Position numbers and translations under genes: made by a program. Shown here piece by piece: positions 47,071-59,746 of a DNA stretch of 64,000 nt; position 1 is the first letter of the stretch; each line of letters opens with the position of its first letter. Below the pieces are notes generated by a model. That model worked only from the letters and a program-made list of their open reading frames with translations, did not search any database and was not told the DNA's origin. The DNA comes from Moniliophthora roreri. Its lineage: Eukaryota; Basidiomycota; Agaricomycetes; Agaricales; Marasmiaceae. The stretch spans positions 744,001 to 808,000 of the forward strand of contig LATX02000013.1 in assembly GCA_001466705.2 (NCBI GenBank), given 5' to 3'.

Positions 47071-49450
47071 TCCGAGAGCGCTATGCTACGCGACAGTGAA
47101 ATATGCTGGCCACGACTTGAGCGCTATGGTATATAGAACTCTTCGAAATGTTGCTGAACAACCAGATGACGACGAGCAAGGTGGTGGTGGGACGGAGTAA
47201 TGCGGAGCATGTCGTGTTGTGCCCCAAAAACTTAAAGCGTGGGTCACAGCGGACGGCGCGCACGTGCATCATGTCACTTTCCTTGGAGCAACGACAACGA
47301 CCATGACCACGACTACAGCGACGACGGCGGCAAGGATTTTCTACTCCTCATCGATTCACAACTGAGAAGTGCAATGGGTACAAGGATTCGGCTGAAAACT
47401 GTTCCCGAGAATTTTTATCAAAGTTCAAGGCCACGATAAGGAGCCGGCTACGCGACGAGAGTTCTGGAATCTCTACTAGAAACGATCCCCTTGCTGGGTA
47501 AGGGATAAGATCGCGAAAGAAATACTTCATGATTGCGTCTAGTAGGTAAGTAAGGTTCCTCGAAATCTGGTTCTCACTTCTCATCGCAACGCGCTGGAGC
47601 AGATCGGATCGTAGCTTTTTGGAGTTCTTGATGTTCTGAATCTCCTTAGGGCACAACGTGAACTCTATAATGTCGATTAAATGCACCATTATGAGTCGAT
47701 ACTTGTGTGTTTTCTTCGATTTCTCCGGAGACTTGCCGTTGCGCTGAAAAAAGATTTTTTTTTTTTCTTTTCATTTTGTTTCAACGTTTCCCGAGGTAAT
47801 CGCTAGCGACCCATCATAATCACTTCTCCTTTTACTTTCCAACTATTAATTCCCGGAAGATGATACCGCAGAGATCCCGTTTTGTTGTCAAGCGGTCAGA
47901 ACGCCACAATCAATTCTGCCACCTTCGGATTGGAACGTCTCTATGGACATCTGACGGTGAAAGTGACGCGAAGACGAGTTTTTGAGTCGATTAATTTTCC
48001 CTCCATGGCTATCATCTCGAATTTTGTGGCGTTTTATCACTTCTAGGTCGCGGTGCTTATCCTCAGCAAGCTCCTGTGAACCGGTTTTTCATCATTGGCT
48101 GGACTTCCCGACGCTCCTAAAAGCAATCCGCTCATTTCATCAATTCGAGAACTTGATGACACCTTGAGTTACTCGAAGTACTCGAACCGAGTCCCCCCTT
48201 TCCATCATGTAACAATCCGTCAGAAACCGGGTCCATACTGACTTATTGGCTTAATGCACATGACGTGAGTGCACTATATTTGGTATCCAAGAAGTTGTAG
48301 AATTGGGTCACTAAACAAGGGGTACAGATAAACTCGAGCGATGGTTCCGATGTCTTGGAAAGTTTACCTGTGACTCGGGACGCTTTCCCATGCTCCTCAT
48401 GACCCGTCTTCTACGGAAATTTTCACCTGCGGGACGCTTTCATCGAGGTCCCGATGGCGAGCAAGCACGTCTGAACTTCTCTGTCAGCGCGAATGGTCCC
48501 CTAGCCTTTTACGCCAGTTGCAACCCTCACGAATATCATTAGGATTTGCTCGAGAACACCTTCGCGCCACCAACGCATTTGGTACAAATGTAAAAACTCC
48601 CGTTCTGATAAGGTCGGTTATGAGACTGGACCCGCATCCTTGCAGGCGTTACTCATATTATTGTGCTTTGACCCCTTGCGTTGACAAGATCATCAAATCA
48701 GTTACTATTCCGAAGAAGGAAGCAGTCGGATGTATGCGTACGCCATATGATATTGAATGTACGTCTATGTTATTGATTCCATTTGCCTTTGTCACCAAAA
48801 TGAACGTTGATTTGGCTGCATGGGAAAGGGACATGGTTCATCCCAGGACTGTTCACCCACATTCCGCAGGCCGCTGCTTTAGCCAGCACACGTTTTGGGT
48901 CATTACAGAACTGTTGTACTTTCATGGCTTTCAATTCGAATGATCTTGCGCGCTAGATTGATGATACATCCAAGTCTGGAATGGCTGATCTGCACACATG
49001 TCGAAATACAAAGATACCGGATTACAGGGGAAAATGGCGATGCCTCAAGGCGTGGGGTGTGGGTGTGACAGATTACTTTTGAATGATGGACAAGATCCCC
49101 AGAACACGGGGGCAATTCAGAAATCTCGGTGATTCGGCAGCCAAGAGAGGTATTCAAGATGATCTCCGGAACAGACGAACGGTGGTTCGGTCGCACATGG
49201 GGAACAGGAGCAGGGAGCAAAGGTTTGATCCTCAGGGCGTGTTTTTCTGTGACCGTTCGTGACTCTCAGGTTCGAGACTTCGACGGTCGGAACGCACGAA
49301 TGCACTGGATACCGCATTCGGAAGTGCCTTCTAAATGGCTTCCAATCTGTCAGTGAAAGCAATGCCGGCATCACTTGCGATCTTACTTAATGCTACCCTC
49401 ATAAAGTGAACGACAAATCTCCCTCAGTCTGTTCCTTTTCGCCCATTACC
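47071..49450. other. Intergenic, 2.4 kb between divergent genes
   Basis: Divergent promoters of the PS synthase and the Zn2Cys6 regulator. A minus frame at 47348-47689 (113 codons, ATG start) and a plus frame at 48518-48943 (141 codons, no ATG at its edge) are the longest; neither is recognised. A T-rich run lies at 47754-47780. Long leaders are common for fungal regulators, so part of 48.3-49.4 kb may be transcribed. Confidence 0.4.
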
Positions 49451-51073
49451 ATGATGCCCTCTGACCCTTTTCAACCTATCCAGCTCAAGGGCGAAATAAT
49501 GGATCTCGAATTTACTATGGATACTGACCACCGGTATGTGGCCGTCTCCCAGAATCTCCCGGTTCTCGTGGATCTTGACGCGTCGTGGGCAGCAAGCGAA
49601 GGAGGAATAGGACCACTCAGAGCTGCCTGAATTGCCACACCTCGAAACGAAAGGTATGCACCTCACCGGCCCGTGCGAGCATTCGTTGATGTATCCTTTC
49701 GTCAGTGCGATCGAAAACGACCCTGCCAGAGATGTATTCAACTGGGCCTGGTGCGGAGAACGAACCTTGGAGCGTCATCAATCTTTCTAATAATACATTC
49801 AGACTGGTCTCTGCGTTTACGAAATTGACGATCCTGCGTTAAGGTGCGAGCCGGCTTCTCCGCGAATAAGCTTACGAGTTAATCGGACTTCCTCAGAGAC
49901 GACCCTACTCTGGATGAAACGACGAGGCTGAGGAATCGTATTGCAGAGTTGGAAAGTCTTGTGCGAGAATTACGAGGTACGCTTAATATTCTCCCGTGCG
50001 GTGCGGAATAGCCTCATGAAACCATCCTTCTTCGTTATGAAACAGGGAAGCCACACCCACGCTGGGCAGAGAATAATTTTCGTGACGGCGATCCAAACGA
50101 AAAGTGGCACTCTAGAGCAGCAAAATGTTTGCCTTCGGCAAAACGACGGGCTACCTCCCCAGAGCTGGTGCAAGACCAGACTCCCACTCATCCTACCAAT
50201 GGGCGTTCTGGGGTGATGGCCACACTTCTCTCACCCATCAAAACGGAAACGGCGACTGATCCCTCGTCTCAGCTCTATCGATTCTCTCCTTCCCCAGCAC
50301 CTTCCATGCGTTATCATACTTTCCAGGCCGACGTCCGCAGTTCGCCTACCAACTCGCCTTATGAGGGAAGCGGTCAACGCTCCCCCTATCGTTCACCAAC
50401 GTCTGCCGGATCATATCACTCTCCCGCACACCCCACTTCTAGCTCCTACAATAATAACTCTTCTGGTGGCACCGCCCCAGCCTCATCCTATTCTGATAGC
50501 GGAAGTAACGGTGCCACCTATCCTCTTTCGGGAAGTGACGATGGGAGACCATATTCAGACCACTTTTCCTCGCGAGGGAGTCCACCAGATACACATGCCT
50601 ACTGTCCTTGTCGTTCGTCGCCAACAGTCAATAATGCCTACTTGACACTCTCTCACCATGTGCAAAACACGCTGCATACCGTTCGGCAGTATAACACCCA
50701 CCCTGCCAACAGTCGTTGTGCTCTCTATCGTCAAATCTTAGATCTAAGTAGCCTTCTGCAGTAAGTCTCTTCCTGCCGACTGCCTTCATCTCGAATAATT
50801 TACATATGATACTTTCTTAGGTCTCGAATGAATGACTTGGACGACTGTCACTCAGGGCCAGCATACGATAGTAATACACCGACTGACAGCGAGATCTTGA
50901 CACCGGCATCGTCATCTAGCGGACCTACATCATTCCACCCCGGTTCTTCTCCTGGCGGTGTCTCGCCTCATGAGTGGACCTCAACAATGTCACCGACTTC
51001 GTATAATCCTTACTTCCCGATACCATCAGGTCCAGGTGACTCGCATAGTATCTATACCCATGTTATGTCTTAA
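49451..51073 (+). CDS. Zn2Cys6 (Gal4-type) transcription factor
   Basis: Seven exons. MMPSDPFQPIQLKGEIMDLE is followed by a basic stretch (HRKRRRNRTTQS) and the zinc cluster CLNCHTSKRK|CDRKRPCQRC, then IQLGL|TGLC. The spacing Cx2Cx6Cx5Cx2Cx8C fits the fungal binuclear zinc cluster; three exons share it. Then VYEIDDPALRDDPTLDETTR and a short coiled-coil (RLRNRIAELESLVRELRG) for dimerisation. The rest, about 270 residues, is Ser/Pro/Tyr-rich with no fungal-TF middle homology domain. The ILDLSSLLQ|SRMNDL junction near the end uses a ~60-bp intron. Similar short Zn2Cys6 proteins with the DETTRLRNRIAELE linker are, from memory, conserved across Agaricomycetes. Nuclear; targets unknown. Confidence 0.9.
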
Positions 51074-51626
51074 TTTTACTCGTCTCATGTTCTCGTGTTG
51101 CTTTGCCTTTCTTGTGTTACTGCTACTTATCTGCTATGGACTACAATGGACCGCCGATTGTTGTTTATATTATGTAGCTACCATCTTTTTGTCAATGTTT
51201 GCCTACATTCTGTCATGTACATCTTACCGTGCCTAGGCTCCTGTATCAACGTATGTTCTCAGATGCCTAATTCATACCGTTGACGGGTGATAGACTTTGC
51301 TGCGCGCCAGGCAAGCAGAGAACGTGCGATGTATCTTAGATATCGGCTGGCATGCCTTAGGAGTGCGCACAGCGATCTTAGTTACGATTTTTGGTATTTG
51401 GTTACCAAGTGAAGACCTAACTTTTCAAAAATGTCTAATTTCATATTCAGGAATCCTGTCCCTGCCAAACAAACAGACTTCTTTTCCATTATTCCTTATG
51501 CAGAACCGACATGAAAAACGTACAAACGAATCACCCTCGAAGTGGATCACTTCGGGGTTCCTGATGACTGAAGAAGTGGCTTCTCGTACATGGCTCCAGA
51601 CCCGGAGACGGAAGAAACTTTACGAT
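51074..51626. other. Intergenic, convergent 3' ends
   Basis: The Zn2Cys6 gene and ARP6 converge here. Overlapping plus frames (50958-51283, 51297-51659) run out of the terminal exon or overlap ARP6 antisense and are not supported. Confidence 0.5.
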
Positions 51627-53564
51627 TCATCTCCGTCGCATAGAAGAAGATACAGATGAAGAGCCTACATTCCCGGATCCACCACCAATCCTCCCGCTAC
51701 TTCTGGTTTTCGATAATCTGTTTGCGGAAGCACTGGTGCGTTCATGGATAGCTGGTCTGTGGTCGTCCTTGGTCGCCTTGGCACTTTCAACAGCACTAGC
51801 GCCTAATTCACCATCAGAACTTCCTGCTGTACCGCTAGTTCTCCAATCCCTGAACTTTCTCCAAGAAGCATTGCTACCGCTTTCCTGATATTCCGAACGT
51901 GAAACGGCCATTCGGCTCAGTAGTGTAGGGGATGCGGCAAGGCCAAGCGCTGATTTGTACGCTTCAGTGATAGGACTAACGGAAATCAATACTGTATTCC
52001 GATGACAGTAAGTATGAGAGAGAACTTACTCATCGCATTCGTATATGAAAACTTCAAAGCCACTCGGAACATATGATTGAACTTCTGCCAGACTTAACGC
52101 AAGATGTGATGAGCTTTTCAAGCTCGGCGACCCATCATTAATGAGGCTTACAGTCTTTGACGGAACCCAGGGAACTTTGTGTTTCCACCGATCAAACCGA
52201 TATTGGCCCAGAACATACCTTGCAAGTCGACTGGTAAGTGCGATATCGAAGCAGCTATTGTACCCGGTAGACCACATTGCTCCAAGCCTGAAAGAGGATA
52301 GTCAGAAGACAAAGGCCATAACATGAGGAAAAGCCAAAAATACAAACCAATATCGTCTGGGCGGAAAATCAGCTCAGGAACAGAAAAGCGTTCGTTATTC
52401 ATGAGAAGAACTTGATCAGAATCGACTGGGATGTCGTCTGGTTGCCGAATATGCCCGTGCTTGTTGATGGTTAAGTCAGGAAGAACATATTGTTGAACTA
52501 TCGTGTTCTTGGGATCCCGTCTGCATATGCTACCATCAGCAAGGTCGGGCGGGAGTCTTCATTGAGTTCTTACCTCGTTACTTCAAGGTCTTGTCTAAAG
52601 TCTTGAGAGACGTAACAGCAACGCTCCTTGACATCATTCATAATGTACGTCTCCTCCATCATATTCCACTGCCGAAAGGATATCAACTCTTTCAAATGAT
52701 TCGTCAACAGCTTTCCGCCGACATCAAGCCTATTCGCGCCATAAGAAATTTTTCAGCATTTTCTTCTCACAGTAATAAAACAGAACCTTTTCACGGCATC
52801 CCAAACGACGTTACCACTTAGAATAGGCACGACATGAGTAAAACTGAAGCCGGAGTCGACAATAAGCATGCATTCCGGAGGCCTCAGCCCTGTGACAGAG
52901 AAGAGCTTCCCGTGAGGTATCAATGATGCCGCTAGATCGAAGGGCAAACCGCAATGAGAGATCAGGTCATGATACGCAATGCATCATACTTACGAGTACA
53001 GCGATAGTACGAGGCGAATTCATATTCTTCGAAGACGAATTGATCGTAAACTTTCTGAATTTTGGGAAAATTAAAGTAAGGCTCCGTTAGCACAAGAGAC
53101 GACTCGGTGGTATTGATCTGTATATCATTCAGAAGGATTCCTTGAGGTATACCTGTCAGCGATACTCACGCCCAAAACTTGATCTGAGAAAATGCCATCC
53201 CAAATGGCTTTTTGGGCATCCCAGTCAACAACGTATCCCTAATCGGAAAGAGGCTTGACTTTTTTTTTCTCTTTACAAGAGTTTACTGCAAGTGTGAGCT
53301 TCAGACTAACCTTTTCCAAAGGCAAGCGATAATGCAATGAAGAATAATCTCTACACTTCTCTATCTCGTGGCCGAAATACGTTGCCTTGTCCCCTTTGGA
53401 ACGAATGATCGCATTCGGGACTAGTCTGAGAGCGAGATGAAGAGAACTTGGAAGTATGAAAGGACGCGAACTGACCGAGGAGTTGCAAGTTTTTCTTGGC
53501 TTTTGAAAGCCCCTGTTTTGATCGTGTGGCCCCCATTATCGAGCACCACGATGCTATTCTTCAT
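51627..53564 (-). CDS. ARP6: Actin-related protein 6 (SWR1/SRCAP complex subunit)
   Basis: About ten exons. The actin-fold ATP-binding start [20 protein letters not shown] is followed by [190 protein letters not shown], and [17 protein letters not shown]. The NFPKIQ and SRQWNMMDET-like blocks are Arp6-specific. ARP6 is a nuclear subunit of the complex that installs H2A.Z. An extra ~70-residue Ser/Arg/Lys-rich tail follows the usual end and is probably disordered. Start is the first ATG; open sequence upstream begins with GTG. Confidence 0.93.
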
Positions 53565-53940
53565 CCGGCTGCGGTGACCCAGACTGAGGCGCGTCGAAGT
53601 GGAAGTAGACACCTGAGTTAGCGTGAGAAAGCATGAGCCATTTCGAGTCTATGCTGATCCGCTTCTCGGGTTCTTCAGTAACCACCACGATCCACTCATT
53701 ATCCGTAGTTGCGACTCACCCAGGACAATATTGTCTCCCTCCTGCTGAACGCGGCGGCAGTTTCATATTATAAACTCCCGGTTTGTCCGGTGGTGTATCA
53801 TTCGCTGAGCCACTACACTTGGCACATACCCACACTTTGGCTCAAACTTTATCACCTAGATCTTTGCGCCATCTCTGTCATCCTCCTAACGTATATTGCA
53901 TACTCCTGACTGGCGAGTCTTTGTTAGACTGCCCCTCAAA
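53565..53940. promoter_or_regulatory. Divergent promoter, ARP6 / TANGO2
   Basis: Only 376 bases separate two start codons facing away from each other, so both promoters must be within or overlap. Short plus frames here (53709-53909) are not supported. No canonical TATA box is seen, as is usual for housekeeping genes of this kind. Confidence 0.55.
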
Positions 53941-55116
53941 ATGTGCATCGCGTTCTGGACTCTTGACCACCCTGATTATTCGCTGTGAGTGGAGTTCCTA
54001 GCTATGATTCTGGCACGAGGCACTGCGACCTCATGATCCTTCATTGTGGCAAGGTGGCTCACGATTGACTTAATCGTTTTGATTTTAGCATTCTTTGTAG
54101 TAATCGTGATGAGTTCCTCGATAGGCCGACTCGGGATGCACGTTTTCATTCGTTCGGCCATGAGGACTCTGAAGGAACCATCCTATCGGGGATCGACGAG
54201 ATGGGTGGTGGCACCTGGCTTGGGCTTACTCGGGCCGGAAAGATAGCTCTATTGTGAGTGTCAATAGCGATCATTGTATCACAATCTAGTTTCTCACCTT
54301 ACGATTCAGGACCAATATCACCGAACCCCCGAGTGCCTTTGGTTCGACGAGAGGCTCACTTGTCTTATCCTTTCTGCAATTCGACTCGGAAGATCCACTG
54401 GATAAGCAGGTTAAGAATATATTTCCGCGGGACGCCGAGTTCGCGGGTTTTAATCTACTTCTTTTCGCTCCTCAAGGTCAGCCACTGGCTGACGATCGTG
54501 ATGTTGATACCAGTGGCCTCTCGGAGCTGAAATTTGAGGCATGCTTTGTTACAAATAGTGGTGCTGGCGGACCCATCACCAACCGCTACTTGACAAGCCA
54601 AGAACGAGCATGTGGTGGTTTCTCAAATGGAATTGATGGCAAAAGAGGAAATGAGTGGCCCAAAGTCCAGCATGGCTTGCAAGACTTTGGTGCCCTCATT
54701 TCGCAGAGTTTACCTTCAAACGGTGATGAAAACAAGCCATCCGACGAGTTCACATTAGTGCAACATTTATTTAAACTGCTTTCGTGAGTTTCAGTTCCAT
54801 TCTACATGGCTTTCACGTCGTGATTTCCCTTTACACTTGCAACAGTTGGAGATCGCCCGAACCAGTTACAGAAAGGGGAGACCTGAGAAAGACGGTGCAG
54901 GTTTGTCCCATCCCAGCGAACTGGGGGGAGAAGCCATCCCATTATGGCACGCGATTGTCGACAGTCCTGCTAATTCGGAGGGATGGTCAGGCGACATTTA
55001 TCGAGCGAGATATATGGAAGCTTGTCGATGGGAAAGTGACGAAAATGGATGTAGATAGTCCTTCCGAACGTACATTTCGGTTCACACTAGAACGTAGAGT
55101 CACTCAGACTAAATGA
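53941..55116 (+). CDS. NRDE-family protein, TANGO2 homologue
   Basis: Four exons give about 320 residues. MCIAFWTLDHPDYSL joins over a 117-bp intron to ILCSNRDEFLDRPTRDARFH, which contains the family's NRDE signature. GTWLGLTRAGKIALL|TNITE and the conserved RGSLVLSFL follow, then FAGFNLLLFAP and a GLSN-like region (ERACGGFSNG, with WPKVQHG). The C-terminal exon has YGTRLSTVLLIRRDGQATFI, typical of the family's last strands. The catalytic-looking Cys2 right after Met, as in Ntn hydrolases, is kept. TANGO2 proteins act around ER, Golgi and mitochondria with links to haem and lipid handling; the reaction is not settled. Confidence 0.92.
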
Positions 55117-55446
55117 TTACTTATTAGAATGTCATACAAGTTCCCCTGAATCCTATGGAAGACAATACTCACTCTTGATGTGCTACTGCGTCCGGAATCC
55201 TACAGTAGCATTGCCGATCGAATACCTGCAAGTCTGCGCAGTCAACCCTTAATTGTGCGAGTCAACAGACTGCGGAATGCACAGCGGACAATTCATTCTC
55301 ATCTTCAGGGTTGTACAGTGTATGCGCCCCGCCGCCTTGACGGGAAAGACATGACATGAGGATCATTACAGCAGAAGTAAACAAAACAGTTCGTTTATAT
55401 CGTAACGGGATATTGGAGCTTCAGCCTCGGACATGAACATAAGCAA
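55117..55446. other. Intergenic, convergent 3' ends
   Basis: 330 bases between the TANGO2 and importin stop codons. No gene or distinctive structure. Confidence 0.5.
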
Positions 55447-58400
55447 CTAAGAGGCAGGGGTATCGGCAGGCGCATCAGCTAATCGCATAACTTCCATAAG
55501 TAGGGTCTGCTGCTCGATATCCAACGAGGTTGTAGCAGCCTGATAGCCTGGAGCATTGCGCATTTGGAAGGCTAGAAACGAAGGGTCAGTAGAGTCTTTG
55601 ATAATGTTCAGGAAATTTCAACTTACCAGTAAGGGCTTGTTTGAACGAGCTATGTAAGTTGACGTTTTCTAGGGGGCTGATGTATCCGAGTTCTTCTGCA
55701 ACGAGCTCATCTTCGTCGTCACTCTCTACATCTTCTCCTTCTTCCAGTCTTTCTGATCGTTCACGAAGACGGGCACCCTGAGAAAAGACAGTCAGAAAGA
55801 GATGTGGCGTCGACAATCATAATTGACCAACCTCCTTCGCAAGCATCTCCAAGTAAGCCGAGTCCTCGTCCCAGACATCCTCTGGGAAAACATCAGCACG
55901 AGGTATAGATAACCTTGACAAGTGTGTCTTACCATCATCTCCGTGAAGGTTGAGAAGCTTCTCTTCTTCGAGATCATCGTCATCAGAATCTTCTTGCAAA
56001 GACTCTTCGAGAGCTTTCCGTTCTGGAATGGGAAAGATTAACTTCGGTGAAACACACGCCTCCCGGAAAAATTAGAAGACTTGCCTGCAACGGCTTTGGG
56101 TAGATCCTTGAATAGTTTGAGTATCCCACCCACGATGCCGGGCCAGCCTTCTCTCAGTTGCTCCGGAATAGCGGCGGGATCGAGCTCAAGTAAACTTGAA
56201 AGAGCGAGAATGCTCAGCTTCTTGTCATGAACTCGGGGAAGTAGGGTATCATTCTTGTTGATCGCAGCAAACCACTTATCAAAGAAGACTCTAGCTGACC
56301 CTGGCTTGGAGCTTTCCATGATGTGCAGCGTCGCCGAAGGATTGTAAAGGACGGCGTTGACCAGAACATTGAGCAACGCCAGCTTGAGAGCTGCAGTCTC
56401 CGCGACATTGATAAAGTCGAGAGCAGTAATAATGAAGGTTGACAAGGACTTGAATATGTGAAAAGCAACATAAGCGCGGCACCATGCTGGAGGCAACAAA
56501 TTTCTTACATCATCAACATGGCCTCGGAGGTTGAGTAAAACTGATTCGGCCAACTTGCATCCATTCACACCATCGTTTTCACCCAGCTGCTTGTTTGTCA
56601 AAGACGTCGTGTAGATATCGACAAGCATCTGCTTGTAGTCAGGGCGGGTCTTGATTACATCATGACCATAGGAAACGAAGTTGTCAAGAGGGGCGAGCAT
56701 CTCTGGTAGGGACATTGAGTTAATCACTGGCACAAGCAGGTGTTATGGTTCTGCCGACCTTCCAAAAAGTCAACCGCGTCCGACTTGAACAAACGGTACG
56801 TGATCTCAAAGACAGGCCACATATTGGGCGAAATAGCGCGCAGCTTGAATGTAAGACTGTCAATGAGATCATACATGTTGTCGAAGAGATCTTGTAAAAG
56901 CGAGGGAGCGAGCCTCGAGAGTTAGATAACGTTGGTATACCATTCGGAGAACGCGACCCACCGAGTAGCTTGGACTCCAAAGTGAAGACAACAATAGGAA
57001 TGATAATCTCCTGAATTTGCATCAGGATCTCTGGGGCATTCTCAACGGTTGACACAATCTATGACGACACTTTGTTAGTCGAAGCACTCGCGCAAGGAAC
57101 GACGGCGTTGATTTTACTCACCGTCCAAATGGTCTTGGCAACACCCATGGCAGCATAAGTCTTGTCATCGTCACCGTCCATCATGATAGACTCGATATCA
57201 CCCGAGCCCGCCTCCGCCTCTTCCTGGGCGAGGCTCTCCTTTGCAAGTCGGAGGTAAGAATCGCACTACCGAGGAAATGGTTTGTCAATTCAGTTCGGGA
57301 TGTAACGCCCTGAGCTGATAGGGGCACATACCAAGCTTTGTGTCAACTGTGCAGCAACTGGCAGCAATTCCGCCTGGAATTGATCCACCATGACTTCCAT
57401 GCTGTGATTCAGAATGTCGAGGTCGGTTTCATCGGACAGCTTGAGGAGATCTGGCAGGAGAAAATCCTGAATCAGTACTGTACACGCCGCCACCAACACC
57501 ACTGCATAACGCCGCCACCAACCTTGAACGACCTTCCCGACTTGAGGGGCGACTTGTGCTTTCACTGCGATCATGACAAGCTGCCGTCAGCGAAGAAGTA
57601 GCAATGCCTAATGAAATGTCAAATCTTACCGGATTCATTAGCAACAATCAATTCAGTCAAAGCGAGAATGGCTTGCACTCTGACAGGGAGTTCCGGGTCG
57701 TCAAGGGCAGCGGCAGCAGCTCTGAAGTTCTTGTTGAGATTCTAAGACGTCAAACCATCAACGTCAGTATCCAATAACGAGCGCGAGAAGGTGATAGCAA
57801 ATATAGAAGGAATAGAGTTGGCACATACTTCCTCATTCGTCCATGTCATCCCGGATTTGACTACAGTGCCGAGAACCTCACAAGCCTGGTCACATTAATT
57901 CATCTCGTCGAAGGCAATGAAAGTGATGTAGATAGACGTACGATAGCCCTCATATATGGTTCATTGCTGGTGAACTCGGGTGTGACAAATTGAAGGAGGA
58001 ACTGCTCCATGTTGTTTTTGACGTCAGGATGCTTCATGATCCAAGGTCCCAATGCAGCGGTCATATTGAGTGCACCGAAGCGCTGGGGAGCCGGAGAATT
58101 GGATCTGAGAACCGTATTGATGAAGCCGAGAATAGGCATAAAGGCGGTCTTTGTCCGGTTTCCGGCCAATGCGAAAAGGAAACTGGTCGCAGCCGAAACG
58201 GGAGTAGCGTAGCTTTCGTATTCATCTGTAAAAGCGGGATGTCAATGATGGCTGTATGAGAAGTCCGGAAAATATGGCTGACCGACTGAAATGCGAACGT
58301 AGTCGACGGGATCGCTCTGCCACAACGTTTGCTTGGAAGGAGTGAAGCAAAGGTGCGGGAAGGCGAACGAGGAAACGAGGGTTTCGAAATGGGGTTTGAG

Positions 58401-59746
58401 AAGGCTCCAAGTAGATTTAGGCTTCACGCTGTGATTGGTATATGAGCATAGTACACCAGCACATCAGAGCACGCTATAGACTTGCCATTCAGTGAAATAC
58501 GAGAAGATGTGGTACTGGCACTTCTTTGAAAGCCATGCTTGACCTGAGACATATAGGTCCACCTGTTTAAGGTATGTGCTGAGAATCTCTGGTGCGAACA
58601 TGGTCACAAAATGCTCCGCGAAAGGACCGTATTCCTTCTGCATCGGGCTAGGAAGCTGGGACGGGTTACCGAACCTGACGGTAAAGGATCAGAGGTTTAC
58701 TCCGCCGTAGCCAATCTTTCAGCACGAACCGATGGAACAGACGACCCAGAGTAGCGAACGCCCATTTCTTTGCTTTCCACCATTCACAACGTTCGCGATC
58801 ATCCTCATCTTCAGGAACAGCCTCCTTTGGAAGACTAAGGTTGATGACTGCGAAAAATAGCTGTCCCCAAGGTACCAAGCTCTCAGCACTCTGTTGGTGA
58901 GCACTAAGGTTGATGACAATGCTCGTTTTGTAGGTCTTCAGGATAAGGTGCAACATCGTCGGAATCTCTTGCGACTGATTGGGCGGTGTCTGGAGCATTT
59001 GCGTGGCAATGTTGACAAGGATGGGGAAGAGTTCTGTGACGATCCGGGTCATGTAATCGCTCTTTTGGCGGAACCTACGCGATAAGACAGATCAAAAACA
59101 ATGAACATGTTCAGCCGGGACTGAGTCACACCTAAAAGCCTTGACCGTCTCAAGTGCTGCCACACATCCAGCATGAACTTCTCTTATCTCTGAGCTTCCC
59201 AGTAGTCTCTTGACATCCTCCAAAAGCCCCGGCCACCTCTCTGGAAAATCGTGAGATATGATGTTTTTGAGAGCGCTGGCGAGCTGTAAACTGATACTGC
59301 GCGACGGCGAGGCAGCAATGAGCTGCAGAATACTCGACCTGACGGCATTTTTGTCTGATTGAGGAATGGGTGATCGATCCGCACGACCTGTAGGAGTTTC
59401 GAGAGAGTAGTGGGATGAGACGCGATTTTTGACCCAAACCGAACAAGCTTGACGAGTGGCACTGTGCCCGAAGGTAAGTTTATGGAAAGTGTGGATCCAA
59501 AACGCGTATAACACGTACAGATCGATTGAATCGGCGGCAATGATTCGGAGGAGTGCAGCAATCATGCCTTCCTCATTCCCGACCTATCAAAGACCAGTGA
59601 AAAGGATGAAATCGATGAGCCATGTTGAACCGAGCGCGTGTATTTTGAGCGCGAACCTTGCGAATCTGAAGCTCTGCGGCTTTACGAATATTTGGATCAG
59701 GGTTGAATGTCGTTGAGAAAAGGTTCGTGAGGGTCTGAAGATCCAT
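55447..59746 (-). CDS. Importin-7/8 type karyopherin (Sxm1/Nmd5 family)
   Basis: Many exons give about 1,050 residues. The N-terminal importin-beta repeat reads MDLQTLTNLFSTTFNPDPNI and RKAAELQIRKVGNEEGMIAA, followed by ATRQACSVWVKNRVSSHY, KNAVRSSILQLIAASPSRSI and ISHDFPERWPGLLEDVKRLL; the DFPERWP block is diagnostic of this karyopherin group. Middle HEAT repeats include YLKQVDLYVSGQAWLSKK, NLNKNFRAAAAALDDPELPV, FDNMYDLIDSLTFKLRAISP and PMLDNFVSYG-like segments. Near the C-terminus come acidic loops (EEEKLLNLHGDD and EEGEDVESDDEDE) and SPLENVNLHSSFKQAL, as in importin-7. It should carry ribosomal proteins and other cargoes through nuclear pores under Ran control. Start fixed by the conserved first repeat. 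Confidence 0.9.

Noticed and set aside
46928..47200. 90-codon plus-strand frame
   Set aside because: It is antisense to the first exon of the phosphatidylserine synthase, whose acidic N-terminus explains the open frame.
48518..48943. 141-codon plus-strand frame
   Set aside because: Starts at a non-ATG codon, no recognised domain, and it lies in the probable leader region of the Zn2Cys6 regulator.
54046..54246. Membrane-protein-like frame within TANGO2
   Set aside because: Out-of-frame reading of the NRDE exon and its preceding intron.
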